From: Planctomycetota bacterium
GTDB taxonomy: Bacteria; Planctomycetota; Planctomycetia; Pirellulales; PALSA-1355
DNA length: 64,000 nt
Direction of reading: 5' to 3'
Assembly (NCBI GenBank): GCA_003389325.1
Contig: QQVE01000065.1
Span: 165,353-229,352, forward strand
The position numbers were made by a program, and so were the translations under genes. Below the pieces are notes generated by a model. The model was given only the letters and a program-made list of their open reading frames with translations, ran no database searches and had not been told where the DNA came from. Below, one piece after another: positions 8,985-21,514 of this stretch; the stretch's first letter is position 1; each line of letters opens with the position of its first letter.

Positions 8985-9196
8985 CTTGTCGGGGTGAAGT
9001 CGGTGTTTGCGGCCGAACCCATACACCGGCGGCATGTGTCCCTGGGGGCAGCGATTTGGGGCCCCGTCGCGCTGTGCCGGGCCCAATCGCGAGAGTGAAT
9101 CCGTTTGTCGAACGGGGGCCAGGAAGGTATCCTAATTTGTTTGGACCGAATGCCTTTCGCGGCCCCCTCCACCCGCATTTCCAGGAGTGAATTCCC

Positions 9197-10966
9197 GTGG
9201 CTACCTCGACCCCAGACCGCACTGGCCTCGCCCTGCAATCGGGCGCCGATATCCTCATCGAGAGCCTGGTGCGGCACGGCGTCGACGTGATCTTCGCCTA
9301 CCCAGGCGGAGCCAGCATGCCGCTGCACCAGTCGCTGACCGCTTACAAGGACCGCATTCGCACCGTCTTGCCGCGGCACGAGCAGGGCGGCGGCTTTGCG
9401 GCCCAGGGCTATGCCCGCACCACCGGCAAGCCCGGCGTGTGCATGGCCACCAGCGGCCCCGGCGCGACGAACCTGGTCACCTGCATCGCCGACGCGAAGC
9501 TCGACAGCATTCCGCTGATCGCCATCACCGGCCAGGTCAAAACGGCCGTCATCGGCAGCGACGCCTTTCAGGAAACGCCGATCGTCGAAGTCTGCCGCGG
9601 CATTACGAAACACCACTACCTGATCACCGACGTCAACGACGTGGCCCGCATCGTCCGCGAGGCGTTTCACATTGCCACGACCGGACGCCCCGGGCCGGTG
9701 CTGCTCGACGTGCCCAAGGACGTGCAACTGGCGCAAATCGTTCCCGACTACGAAGCGCCGATGAACCTGCCGGGCTACCACGTGGAGACGCATCGCGCCC
9801 CGGCCGAGCAGATCTCGCAAGTGGCCGCGGCCATCAAGCGCTCGAAGCGGCCGGTCATCTACGCCGGCGGCGGCGTCGTGATGGGTGATGCATCCGAACA
9901 GCTCCGCAAGCTAGTCGCCAAGACCAAGATTCCCGTCACCATGACGCTGATGGGACTGGGAGCCTACCCGGGCGCCGATCCGCTCTCGCTCGACATGCTG
10001 GGCATGCACGGCAGCGTGTACGCCAACTATGCGGTCGACGAGGCCGACCTGCTGCTGGCTTTCGGCGTGCGGTTCGACGACCGCGTGACCGGCAAGGTGT
10101 CGGAGTTCGCCAAGCACGGCAAGATCGTGCATATCGACGTCGACCCCTCGGAACTGAACAAGAACAAGGAAGCCCACATTCCGATCGTCAGCGACATCAA
10201 GTACGCGCTGACGGAGCTCAACAAGATCGTCGAAGCGCCCGACGACCTGAGTCCCTGGCACGCGCAGATCGCCGACTGGAAGAAGGCCTATCCGCTCAAG
10301 TTCGGCAAGAACGAGGCCGCGATCTCGTCGCAGTACGCGATTCATCAGTTGTGGGAGCTGACCAAGGATCAGGACACGATCATCACCGTGGGCGTGGGCC
10401 AGCACCAGATGTGGGCCGCCCAGCACTACCGGCTGAAGGACCCGCGCACCTGGTGCTCGAGCTCGGGGCTGGGCACGATGGGCTTCGGCCTGCCGGCGGC
10501 GATGGGCGCCAAGATCGCTCACCCCGAGAGCCTGGTGATCGACATCGACGGCGACGGCAGCTTCCAGATGAACATCCAGGAGCTGGCCACCTGCCATTGC
10601 GAGAAGATTCCGGTCAAGGTGCTGCTGCTGAACAACCAGCACCTGGGCATGGTCGTGCAGTGGGAAGACCGCTTTCACGCTGGCAACCGGGCCCACACCT
10701 ACCTGGGTCCCATTGACAACCCCGAGGCCATCGGCCGGGGATGCGCCGACAGCCCGGCCGACCGCTATCCCGACTTTGTCACCATCGCCAAGGGCTTTGG
10801 CGCGGGCGCCAGCTACGTGCGCGAGAAGTCGGACCTCAACGACGCCCTGAAAGAGATGATCAACTACCCGGGCCCCTACGTGCTCGACGTCGAGGTGCCC
10901 TACCAGGAGCACGTGCTGCCGATGATCCCCGCCGGCATGACGGTCAAGGAGCTCATTAAGGACTAG
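9197..10966 (+). CDS. ilvB: Acetolactate synthase, large (catalytic) subunit
   Basis: 589 residues from a GTG with AGGAG upstream. This thiamine-diphosphate enzyme joins two pyruvates (or pyruvate and 2-oxobutyrate), the first common step of branched-chain amino-acid synthesis. Visible are the catalytic glutamate E62 (LPRHEQGGGFAAQGYA), the FAD/central domain (RPVIYAGGGV; FGVRFDDRVTGK) typical of the biosynthetic form, and the ThDP motif GDGSFQMNIQELAT ending in NN, with the QWEDRF segment. Length is normal. The loop NPEAIGRGCADSPADRYPDF is somewhat longer than usual. No ilvN regulatory subunit or other ilv gene follows, and no leader-peptide attenuator is recognisable. Confidence 0.95.
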   Translation: MATSTPDRTGLALQSGADILIESLVRHGVDVIFAYPGGASMPLHQSLTAYKDRIRTVLPRHEQGGGFAAQGYARTTGKPGVCMATSGPGATNLVTCIADAKLDSIPLIAITGQVKTAVIGSDAFQETPIVEVCRGITKHHYLITDVNDVARIVREAFHIATTGRPGPVLLDVPKDVQLAQIVPDYEAPMNLPGYHVETHRAPAEQISQVAAAIKRSKRPVIYAGGGVVMGDASEQLRKLVAKTKIPVTMTLMGLGAYPGADPLSLDMLGMHGSVYANYAVDEADLLLAFGVRFDDRVTGKVSEFAKHGKIVHIDVDPSELNKNKEAHIPIVSDIKYALTELNKIVEAPDDLSPWHAQIADWKKAYPLKFGKNEAAISSQYAIHQLWELTKDQDTIITVGVGQHQMWAAQHYRLKDPRTWCSSSGLGTMGFGLPAAMGAKIAHPESLVIDIDGDGSFQMNIQELATCHCEKIPVKVLLLNNQHLGMVVQWEDRFHAGNRAHTYLGPIDNPEAIGRGCADSPADRYPDFVTIAKGFGAGASYVREKSDLNDALKEMINYPGPYVLDVEVPYQEHVLPMIPAGMTVKELIKD

Positions 10967-11296
10967 GGACGCTCCTTTGCCGGCGCCATGCACGCGAAGT
11001 GCGTGACCGTGCGCGACTTCTCCCGCCTTCCGCGCTGCGCTTGCATCTTCGCTCGCGCAATCGGCACAACCGGACCTCGCAGAGGCGACTTTCGTCCGGT
11101 CGGCCCTTCAGCTTGGGCGTCTCGGCGGCCGATGTAAAGTTTGCCGCTCATGGAGGAGTTTGAGGGTTGGGCAATCGGCGGAAACGTCGCGGCTTGCCAG
11201 TCGCGCGAGATTGATCCGGCAGCAACCTCCTCGCCCAGGCTGAATCGCGGTCAGGGAAACGACTTGCCGAGAACGAAGCATCATCCCTGACGTGTT
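10967..11296. other. 330-base intergenic region, nothing firm
   Basis: Between acetolactate synthase and the phosphatase-like gene, both on the plus strand. I see no gene with an SD site, no strong hairpin-plus-T terminator and no clear sigma70 promoter. A purine-rich GGAGGAGTTTGAGGG occurs near 11152-11166 but leads to no sustained coding frame. Confidence 0.4.
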
Positions 11297-12877
11297 GTGA
11301 ATAAACAAATCCCCAATTATCTGCGGCTGGTGACCGATACCAGCATGCAGCCTGCCAAGACCGACAACGAAGATCTGGCGGCGCTATCGCGCCTTTGCCG
11401 CGCGTTCTCCGAGGCGACCCAATGGCGCTTGGAGTATGCTGACGGCGCCGCCCCTCGCGAGCTTACGAACCTGATGTGGTCCGCCCCGGTCAACCCGGGC
11501 GTCGGAGCCTCTCCCGGACACGTCAGGCTTCTTTTGCCCGAGGGTTCGACCAGCCGGCCGCGCGTGCCGCGGGAGCAGGCCGAGCTGCTGGCCGACGCCA
11601 TCGGCCAGATGTGGGGAGAGCTGCTCACGACGCGCCACTCGCTGTGGCAGCGCGAAGCCGAGTTGGCCACCGGGGTTCCGGTGATCGTGCGCGAAGACGA
11701 CGAGCGCGCCCCGTCGCTGGGCCAGCGGCTCGAGAGCGTGCTGCGCGGCGGGGCCGAAGCGATCGGCTGCCAGGCCGCGGCGCTCTACCTGCTCGATTCG
11801 GCCACCACCGAGCTCAAGCTGCGCGCCAGTTGGGGACTGCCCCGCAAGCGCTTGACCGAGCCGGCCCGACCGCTGCCGCCGGCGCTGGCGGATCTAGAAG
11901 CCCTGTTGGGCCACGCCGTCGTGCTGGTCGAACCCTCGCTGTTCGACTACTGGAAAGTGCCCGAGCCGGGCTATCGTTCGTGCGTGTGCGTGCCGATCTC
12001 CACGCCCTCGATGCCGCTGGGAACGCTGTGGGCGTACTGCGATCGGGTGCGCGAGTTCACCGACGCCGAAACCAACATGCTCGAGGTCGTTGCCGGCCGA
12101 CTGGCAGCGGACCTGGAGCGCGAGCTGCTCGTCGACGAAGCGGTGACGGCCCGCGACCAGTCGCACCAGATCGCCGCGGCGCAGCGGCTGCAGCTCGAAC
12201 AACAGCCGCGCGTGGCGCCGCTGGTCGAAGGCTGGCGCGTGGCTGCCCGTACCATGCACAGCGGACCGCTCGGCGGCACGTTCTACGATTGGTTCGCGCT
12301 CGACGACGGCAGTCTGTCGCTGGTGGCCGGCGACGTCTGCCAGCGGGGCATCGAAGGGGCCATGACCGCCAGCCTGCTCCGCGGTGCCGTGCGCGCCTCC
12401 GGCACCAGGCGCGCCGCGGCCCACGAGCTGCTCGAGCAGGCCGGCTCGGTGCTGTGGACCGGATCGGCCGGCAACAGCACCGCCGGCATGCTGCATGCCG
12501 TCGTGGAACAGCACGGCGAAGCGATCGAGTTCTGCGCCGCGGGGCCCATGCGCGTCGTGTCGATTCGCGGCGGCGAGTTTGCCACGCTCGAAGCTGCTTC
12601 CACGCCGCTGGGCACCGACGAGCAAGTCGCGCTCGGCACCCGGCACCTGCCGGCCGCGCCGGGCGAGCTCATGCTGGTCTACGGCACGACCTTTGCGCAC
12701 GATGCCGACGAGGACACCCTGGCGGCGCTCGACCAGCGGCTGGCGATCGCGCTCGAGCCGCGCCGCACGCAGACGGCCGAAGAGCTCATCGACGTGGCGG
12801 CCGAGATCCTGCAAAACTACTTCACCACCGAAGCCGCCGATCGGGTCGTGGTGCTCTGTCAACGGCGTCCTCAGTAA
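11297..12877 (+). CDS. GAF plus degenerate SpoIIE/PP2C-type phosphatase domain
   Basis: 526 residues from a GTG; an ATG at 11345 is an alternative. Residues about 130-285 look like a GAF sensor domain (GAEAIGCQAAALYLLD ... SCVCVPISTPSMPLGTLWAYCD). A helical linker leads to a SpoIIE-type PPM phosphatase fold (VAARTMHSGPLGGTFYDWF ... VAGDVCQRGIEGAM). Active family members carry GGDFYD and YTDG. Here the first aspartate is T328 (GGTFYD) and the second motif reads VYGTTF around 461-466, so two metal-binding aspartates are missing; the GDV aspartate remains. I infer a pseudo-phosphatase acting by binding. It is convergent with the CsrA fusion, 13 bases away. Confidence 0.75.
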   Translation: MNKQIPNYLRLVTDTSMQPAKTDNEDLAALSRLCRAFSEATQWRLEYADGAAPRELTNLMWSAPVNPGVGASPGHVRLLLPEGSTSRPRVPREQAELLADAIGQMWGELLTTRHSLWQREAELATGVPVIVREDDERAPSLGQRLESVLRGGAEAIGCQAAALYLLDSATTELKLRASWGLPRKRLTEPARPLPPALADLEALLGHAVVLVEPSLFDYWKVPEPGYRSCVCVPISTPSMPLGTLWAYCDRVREFTDAETNMLEVVAGRLAADLERELLVDEAVTARDQSHQIAAAQRLQLEQQPRVAPLVEGWRVAARTMHSGPLGGTFYDWFALDDGSLSLVAGDVCQRGIEGAMTASLLRGAVRASGTRRAAAHELLEQAGSVLWTGSAGNSTAGMLHAVVEQHGEAIEFCAAGPMRVVSIRGGEFATLEAASTPLGTDEQVALGTRHLPAAPGELMLVYGTTFAHDADEDTLAALDQRLAIALEPRRTQTAEELIDVAAEILQNYFTTEAADRVVVLCQRRPQ

Positions 12878-12890
12878 GGGGGCGCTTTCC

Positions 12891-13664
12891 TCAGGCGGCC
12901 GTGGGTTCCATCTCGCCGATGGTCACGGCCATGGCGTCGACCAGCGAGCGGGGATTCAGCGGCTTCATGAACCAGCCGTTGAGTCCATCCTGAGCCGGAT
13001 TGACGTGGTTCTCTTCGGGTGTCGAACCGCTGATGGCGAAGATCTTCACACCATCGTAGGCGGGATTCTCGCGAATGCGGCGAATCGTGGAGGGGCCGTC
13101 GCAGCGGGGCATCCGCATGTCGATTAGCACGACCGAAGGTTTCTCGTGGTTTTCGAGATACTCCATCGCCTCGAGCCCGTCGCCCGCGGTGGCCACCTGG
13201 TAGCCGTGCAGCCGCAGGAAGCCGGCCAGCATCTCGCGCTCGTTGGCCTCGTCTTCGACCAATAGCGCCGTCGACTCGGGTTGCTTCTCGGCCGAGACGC
13301 CTTCGCGCGACAAGACCTGGTTGGTGCACACGCGTTCCAGATGCGTGACCAGCTTTTGGAACGTGGCTTCCGCGTCCTTGGAGTAGCCGGCGTCCATCTC
13401 CTGCTTGAACAGATGCAGCGAGATGCTTAACGCGTTGAGTTCGTTGCGGAGTTCGTGCCGCAGGTTTTGCGGCAGGCGAATCACGTGCTCGCGAGGCTTT
13501 TCGTCGGGTCCGGCATCCTCGAGCTCGTCGCGGATGATCCGCACTTCCATCGGCGCGTCCACGCCGAGCCGCACCGTCGAACCCTTCACGCGGAGAATCT
13601 GGACGGTGATGCCCAGACTCGGAAACGAAACCTTTTGATCTTGCTTACGACTGAGAACGAGCAT
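12891..13664 (-). CDS. CsrA - DHp-like helical domain - REC receiver fusion
   Basis: 257 residues; ATG preceded by a strong AAGGAGGT site. Residues 1-50 are a complete CsrA domain (MLVLSRK ... VKGSTVRLGVDAP), with the RNA-contacting arginines R6 and R45 in the expected places. Residues 64-118 form two helices starting LRHELRNELNAL, resembling the H-box of a histidine kinase DHp hairpin (H70), but with no ATPase domain. Residues 131-255 are a full receiver: acidic cluster 137-139, phosphoacceptor D182 (VVLIDMRMP), S212 and K234. CsrA proteins are post-transcriptional regulators binding GGA motifs; here phosphorylation could control RNA binding. That link is inference. Confidence 0.88.
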   Translation of the reverse strand: MLVLSRKQDQKVSFPSLGITVQILRVKGSTVRLGVDAPMEVRIIRDELEDAGPDEKPREHVIRLPQNLRHELRNELNALSISLHLFKQEMDAGYSKDAEATFQKLVTHLERVCTNQVLSREGVSAEKQPESTALLVEDEANEREMLAGFLRLHGYQVATAGDGLEAMEYLENHEKPSVVLIDMRMPRCDGPSTIRRIRENPAYDGVKIFAISGSTPEENHVNPAQDGLNGWFMKPLNPRSLVDAMAVTIGEMEPTAA

Positions 13665-13877
13665 GGATTCGATTACCTCCTTGTAGAGACAACCGACGTG
13701 TCGTTCTCCTTCCTGGAGAGACTTACTAGATGTAATGCGTCACGAGCGTCCTGCTCGCGCCTGACTCAATGGGTCAGGAGGGGTCGGTCATCCAATCCTT
13801 CTTGCGGCTACGGAATGCGTCGGCAATTGCGCATCTGATCCGCGATCGCCCGCGGCGTCAACACCACTTTTCAGGTC

Positions 13878-13900
13878 GCATCCCGAACGGTCAGGGATGC
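13878..13900 (-). terminator. Hairpin overlapping the stop of the small helical protein gene
   Basis: GCATCCC (13878-13884) pairs perfectly with GGGATGC (13894-13900) around a nine-base loop; the stem begins inside the TAG stop codon of the minus-strand gene. There is no T-run, so it is a weak terminator or processing signal. It could uncouple this gene from the csrA fusion downstream. A second palindrome, CCTGAC-N7-GTCAGG, lies at 13760-13778 in the same 235-base gap. Confidence 0.4.
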
Positions 13901-14139
13901 TATCGCGGCAGAGGGGATCGCGTCGTTGCTAGCACGGCATCGTTAGAGAGCCGTCGCAGGCAATGCTCGATCGCGGCGTACGTCAGATCGGCACCGCTGT
14001 AGTCACCCGATAGCATCTCCTGGCGAAGTAGGTCGAGTCCGATCTGAACCGAGTGAAGCTCGTCGCGAATGCGCAACTGATCGTCCAAGGGCAGAAGGTC
14101 TTGCGCTTGGGGGCGCGACAATTCGTGGGGGTGACTCAC
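13900..14139 (-). CDS. Small helical protein, paralogue of the middle domain of the CsrA fusion
   Basis: 79 residues from a GTG at 14139 that has GGAGGG seven to eight bases upstream; an ATG at 14154 lacks an SD site. Residues 21-72 align without gaps to residues 69-120 of the CsrA-REC protein next door: LRIRDELHSVQIGLDLLRQEM against ELRNELNALSISLHLFKQEM, followed by a second helix and matching ...NDAVL / ...TNQVL ends. The histidine of the H-box-like motif is absent. It could be a dimerisation partner or competitor of the fusion protein. No other domain is visible. The gene lies 235 bases upstream of the csrA fusion on the same strand. Confidence 0.7.
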   Translation of the reverse strand: MSHPHELSRPQAQDLLPLDDQLRIRDELHSVQIGLDLLRQEMLSGDYSGADLTYAAIEHCLRRLSNDAVLATTRSPLPR

Positions 14140-14336
14140 GCCGTGTCCCTCCATGGACCGTCGGAAAGGTAAGCAGCTTCAAGCTGTCATGCCGGCGATG
14201 GAACCTGTCCGGCAAAGCGACAAATGTTACGAATTCCCTTGGATGCGTCAAGCACGGATTGGTCGAATCCCGCTCCACGTGCAAGCACGCCGTTCCGAGG
14301 TAGATGCGCAGCGCAACTGGCTCGCCAGCAAGCCGA

Positions 14337-18386
<4,050 letters not shown>

Positions 18387-18646
18387 ACTCCCTTCACTAG
18401 AAGTGACCCCAGCGGGAAAGTCTGCGCCTCTTTCTCGCCGCGTTTCGGCATATTTTCCGGCGCACCAGCGCAGCAGGCAAGCGGTCGCGTCCCCAAAGGC
18501 AAACGACGTGCCGGGTGTCGCAAGTGCGATATCCAGTCGCACCTTTCGCGCGTCGGTCGTATGACACTTGGTCGAGTGCAAGCCGCGCTGAGCGAGCGTC
18601 GACCAGGACCGCCACGCCCTGGGCTTGTTCACCAGGTTTGCCCCGC

Positions 18647-19060
18647 TCAGCCGGCTTCGCCAACTGCCGCGCATGCCGAAGGTGGGGTATGTGGCGCGTC
18701 CAGTGCCTTCGTCACCGCCGTGACGAGGTCTTCGGCCCGATAGGGCTTGCTCAAAAAGAATCGGGCGCCGGCATCGATCGCTCGGTTCTGATCGACCACG
18801 CTGGCCGAAAGCATGACCACGGGGACATTCCGTGTATCGGCCTCGGCCTTCAGCTTCGACAACACGGTCATGCCGTCCATGTCCGGCATGCGCACGTCGA
18901 GCACGATCGCGTCGGGCCGCTGCGCCAGGGCCACTTGCAGGGCTTCGCTTCCGTTGGAGGCGCTAGTGGTCGTATACCCCGCCCGGACGAGGCGGGCGGC
19001 GACGGCAAACCGCACGTCCGCGTCATCGTCGACGATCAGTATCTCGCGTTTGTGGTTCAC
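18647..19060 (-). CDS. Single-domain response regulator
   Basis: 137 residues from a GTG at 19060, chosen for GGGGAGGTGAC upstream; frames further upstream look non-coding. It is a stand-alone receiver: acidic residues 11-13 (IVDDDAD), phosphoacceptor D55 (IVLDVRMPDMDG), S86 and K105 (FFLSKPY). A short proline/alanine-rich tail follows with no output domain. It is flanked by two sensor kinases on the same strand (260 bases to the CheB/CheR hybrid, 53 bases from the REC-kinase), so it is a likely phospho-acceptor for one of them. Confidence 0.9.
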   Translation of the reverse strand: MNHKREILIVDDDADVRFAVAARLVRAGYTTTSASNGSEALQVALAQRPDAIVLDVRMPDMDGMTVLSKLKAEADTRNVPVVMLSASVVDQNRAIDAGARFFLSKPYRAEDLVTAVTKALDAPHTPPSACAAVGEAG

Positions 19061-19113
19061 GAGCGTCACCTCCCCTTTCACTTCGGCACGGCGCGCGCTG
19101 GCACCTGCGTCCT

Positions 19114-20694
19114 TTACGGACACGCCGCGGTTTCGCTTGTCAGGCAATTGCGCCACTGTGCGAGCAGTTCTTGTTCTTCGTGAGCCGTGGGCCAGGTGCC
19201 CATGGCTCTTGTGTTGAAGTGCGGCAGCGGCCCGCCCAGGCGATTGCGTTCGAGTTGGCGTTGCTCTTGCTTCATGCGATCCAGGAAACGCACCGCTTCG
19301 GACTCGCCTGCCGCCAGTGCGATCACCCAGTCGTGCGTCGTTTCGCGCCACAGCAAGTCGTTGTGCCGCAGCATGCTGCTCAGAAAGAAATCGATATCGT
19401 CGGCCCGCTCGTGGCCCACCGGGGCGGAGTGTACGGCCACGAGGGTGACCGCCGGCAGCGACTTCTTCTTTTGCCGGAGCTGCTCGGCGAAACGCTGCAA
19501 GACCACCTCGGAATCGGCCAGCGGGATGGAGAAAGAAAACGTGCTGCCGCGCCCCAACTCGCTATCGACGTGCATGCGTCCGAAGTTGAGCAGCGTCAGC
19601 TCGTGGGCGATGTTCAGTCCCAGACCGAAACCCTTGGTGCTCTGCTGAATGCTGACCGAGCCGCGGCGGAAGCGCTTGAAGATCAAATCGAGATCCTCCG
19701 GTGACATTCCCGGACCGTTGTCGCTGACCGAGACCACGATTTCGCCGGCCTCGCAATCGGCCCGCGCGGACAAGGTCACGCGGCTGTTGTCTCCGGAAAA
19801 CTTGATGGCGTTGACCACGAGGTTGATGATCACGCGGCCGATCTTCTCGGGGTCGCAGTAGATGTTCGGCAGGCCGTCCGGCACATCGATCGTGAGGTCG
19901 ATGTTGCGCACGGCGGCCTTCTGTTTGAGCGACGGTGCGACGAACTCGGTCACCTCGGAGAATTGGCATATCCGCCGCCACGCTCCCAGCAGACCCGCCT
20001 CGAGCTTGCTGACGTCGAGCATGTCGTCGACCATGTTGTTCAGATCGTCGACGCGCACCGAGGCGATTTCCAGCAGGCGATGCTGCTCGTCGTTCACCGG
20101 GCCGAACATTCCTTCCTGAACGAGCGACACGTAGTCCTTGATGACGGTCAGCGGGGTGCGAAACTCGTGCGACACGTTGTCGACGAATCGCTGAGCCGTG
20201 CGGTACAGGTGGCGCAGGCGGCGGTTCTTTCGTTTCAGCAGTTGCTTCTGTTTCTTCAGCTCCGCCTGGCTGACGTGGAGGCTATGCACGAGCTCCTTGA
20301 TGCTAACCTCGTTTTCCTGCCGCTGGATGGCGTGGTGAATCGACCGCTCCAGAATCGCCGGAGAGGCCAGGTCCTTGGAAAGATAGTCCTGCGCGCCGCA
20401 ATCAAGGGCCGCCTGCTCGATCTGCGGATTCTCCAGCATCGTCAAAACGACGATCGCCACCTCGGCGTTCAGCTTGCGGATCTGCTTCACGCCCTCCAGG
20501 TCGGAAGCATCGGGCAGCGACAGGTCGGCCAGCACCACGTCGAACGGGTCGGACCGCAGCAGTTCCATCGCCTCGGCAAGCGTCCTGGCCCAGGAGACGT
20601 GAAACTCCGACGACGTCTTGCACAGCGCCCGCTGCACCAGCAGGCTGTGTCCGGAGTCGTCCTCGATTAATAGAACTCGTACGCCGCCGTGCAT
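19114..20694 (-). CDS. REC - histidine kinase with an unusual C-terminal domain
   Basis: 526 residues; ATG at 20694 follows GAGAGGGG. An N-terminal receiver (D57 in VLADLSLPDASD; K near 107) leads through a coiled coil (KKQKQLLKRKNRRLRHLY) to a HisKA H-box (VDNVSHEFRTPLTVI), then a HATPase with NLVVNAIKF, SDNGPGM and GFGLGLNIAHE. About 130 residues follow that kinases usually lack: SLPAVTLVAVHSAPVG ... HNDLLWRETTHDWVIALAAG ... LPHFNTRAMGTWP. Its layout recalls a degenerate GGDEF domain without the GGDEF motif; that is a guess. It overlaps no gene; a response-regulator gene sits 40 bases upstream. Confidence 0.88.
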   Translation of the reverse strand: MHGGVRVLLIEDDSGHSLLVQRALCKTSSEFHVSWARTLAEAMELLRSDPFDVVLADLSLPDASDLEGVKQIRKLNAEVAIVVLTMLENPQIEQAALDCGAQDYLSKDLASPAILERSIHHAIQRQENEVSIKELVHSLHVSQAELKKQKQLLKRKNRRLRHLYRTAQRFVDNVSHEFRTPLTVIKDYVSLVQEGMFGPVNDEQHRLLEIASVRVDDLNNMVDDMLDVSKLEAGLLGAWRRICQFSEVTEFVAPSLKQKAAVRNIDLTIDVPDGLPNIYCDPEKIGRVIINLVVNAIKFSGDNSRVTLSARADCEAGEIVVSVSDNGPGMSPEDLDLIFKRFRRGSVSIQQSTKGFGLGLNIAHELTLLNFGRMHVDSELGRGSTFSFSIPLADSEVVLQRFAEQLRQKKKSLPAVTLVAVHSAPVGHERADDIDFFLSSMLRHNDLLWRETTHDWVIALAAGESEAVRFLDRMKQEQRQLERNRLGGPLPHFNTRAMGTWPTAHEEQELLAQWRNCLTSETAACP

Positions 20695-20734
20695 CTGCCC
20701 CTCTCTAAGAGCGTCAATCGACATCGCGACACGG

Positions 20735-21220
20735 TCAGGCCGGCGGAATGCGCTGCCAGCCGGCGGTCGCGTCATAGCTTTCCGAATCGGTTGGAGTATC
20801 TCGTTTGCGCAACTCGATGTGCTTTCCGATTTCCTCCAGCAGGTCGTGGATGTTGACCGGTTTTTGTAAGTGGCCCGCGGCGCCCAGCCGTTTGAGCATC
20901 CGCTTGAGGTGCGGCTCGCGTCGCCCAGTCAGCACGATCACCGGCACTCCGCCGGTCTTGGGCACGGTCTTCAGGCATTCCACGACAAGCTCGCCCGAAC
21001 CTTGCGGCATTCGCAAGTCGGTGATCACGAGGTCCGGGTCCTGGGACAGCGTTTCCCAAATGCCATGCTCGCCCGAGTAGGCCGAAACCACGTTGACCTC
21101 GTAATGGGTCAGCAGCAGACCAATGGCCTGCGTGATGTGCGGGTCGTCGTCAATGCAAACGATCGTCGGGTAGCGCTTCTGCTCGCCTGGCGTCGCAGGC
21201 GCGGTGGATGTTTGTGACAT
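20735..21220 (-). CDS. Single-domain response regulator
   Basis: 161 residues from the ATG at 21220 with AGGAG upstream. Receiver domain with IDDD at 23-26, phosphoacceptor D68 (LVITDLRMPQGSGE), T98 (VIVLTGR) and K119 (LQKPVNIHDL). No DNA-binding or enzymatic output; the C-terminal 25 residues are polar. It is the first gene of a minus-strand series and lies 40 bases before the REC-kinase, so the pair is likely co-transcribed and functionally linked. Confidence 0.9.
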   Translation of the reverse strand: MSQTSTAPATPGEQKRYPTIVCIDDDPHITQAIGLLLTHYEVNVVSAYSGEHGIWETLSQDPDLVITDLRMPQGSGELVVECLKTVPKTGGVPVIVLTGRREPHLKRMLKRLGAAGHLQKPVNIHDLLEEIGKHIELRKRDTPTDSESYDATAGWQRIPPA

Positions 21221-21514
21221 GAGCAAGCTCCTGGGTGCAGGTTTAAAATGCCACTTGAACGCTAGCATAGGGATTTTCGCGAGGCATGACTTGCCATGGC
21301 CTGACGCCGAGTTTGCGGGTTGTAGTGCCCGTGCGGCGCGAGGTTGTTACAGGAATACATGGGAAAGCCGGCGAATACGCCCAGTCACGCGGCGGCTTTT
21401 CCGAGTTGACCGATTCCCGACGATTTCGCTAGCATTTCTCCCGGCAGCGCCATCCGAGCACCCCGGATGCTCGACGCCGCGACGGGTTATCTAGCGTGAG
21501 GGAGGAGCCAAGTC
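21221..21514. promoter_or_regulatory. Divergent promoter region of the signalling island
   Basis: 294 bases between the minus-strand response regulator and the plus-strand ethylene-receptor-like gene. It must hold promoters for both. I see no canonical -35/-10 pair and no strong palindrome. A GAGGGAGGAG site sits immediately before the ATG at 21515. Confidence 0.35.

Noticed and set aside
9050..9196. Attenuator or T-box riboswitch before acetolactate synthase
   Set aside because: No leader peptide rich in Ile/Leu/Val codons, no T-box motif and no terminator/antiterminator pair could be found.
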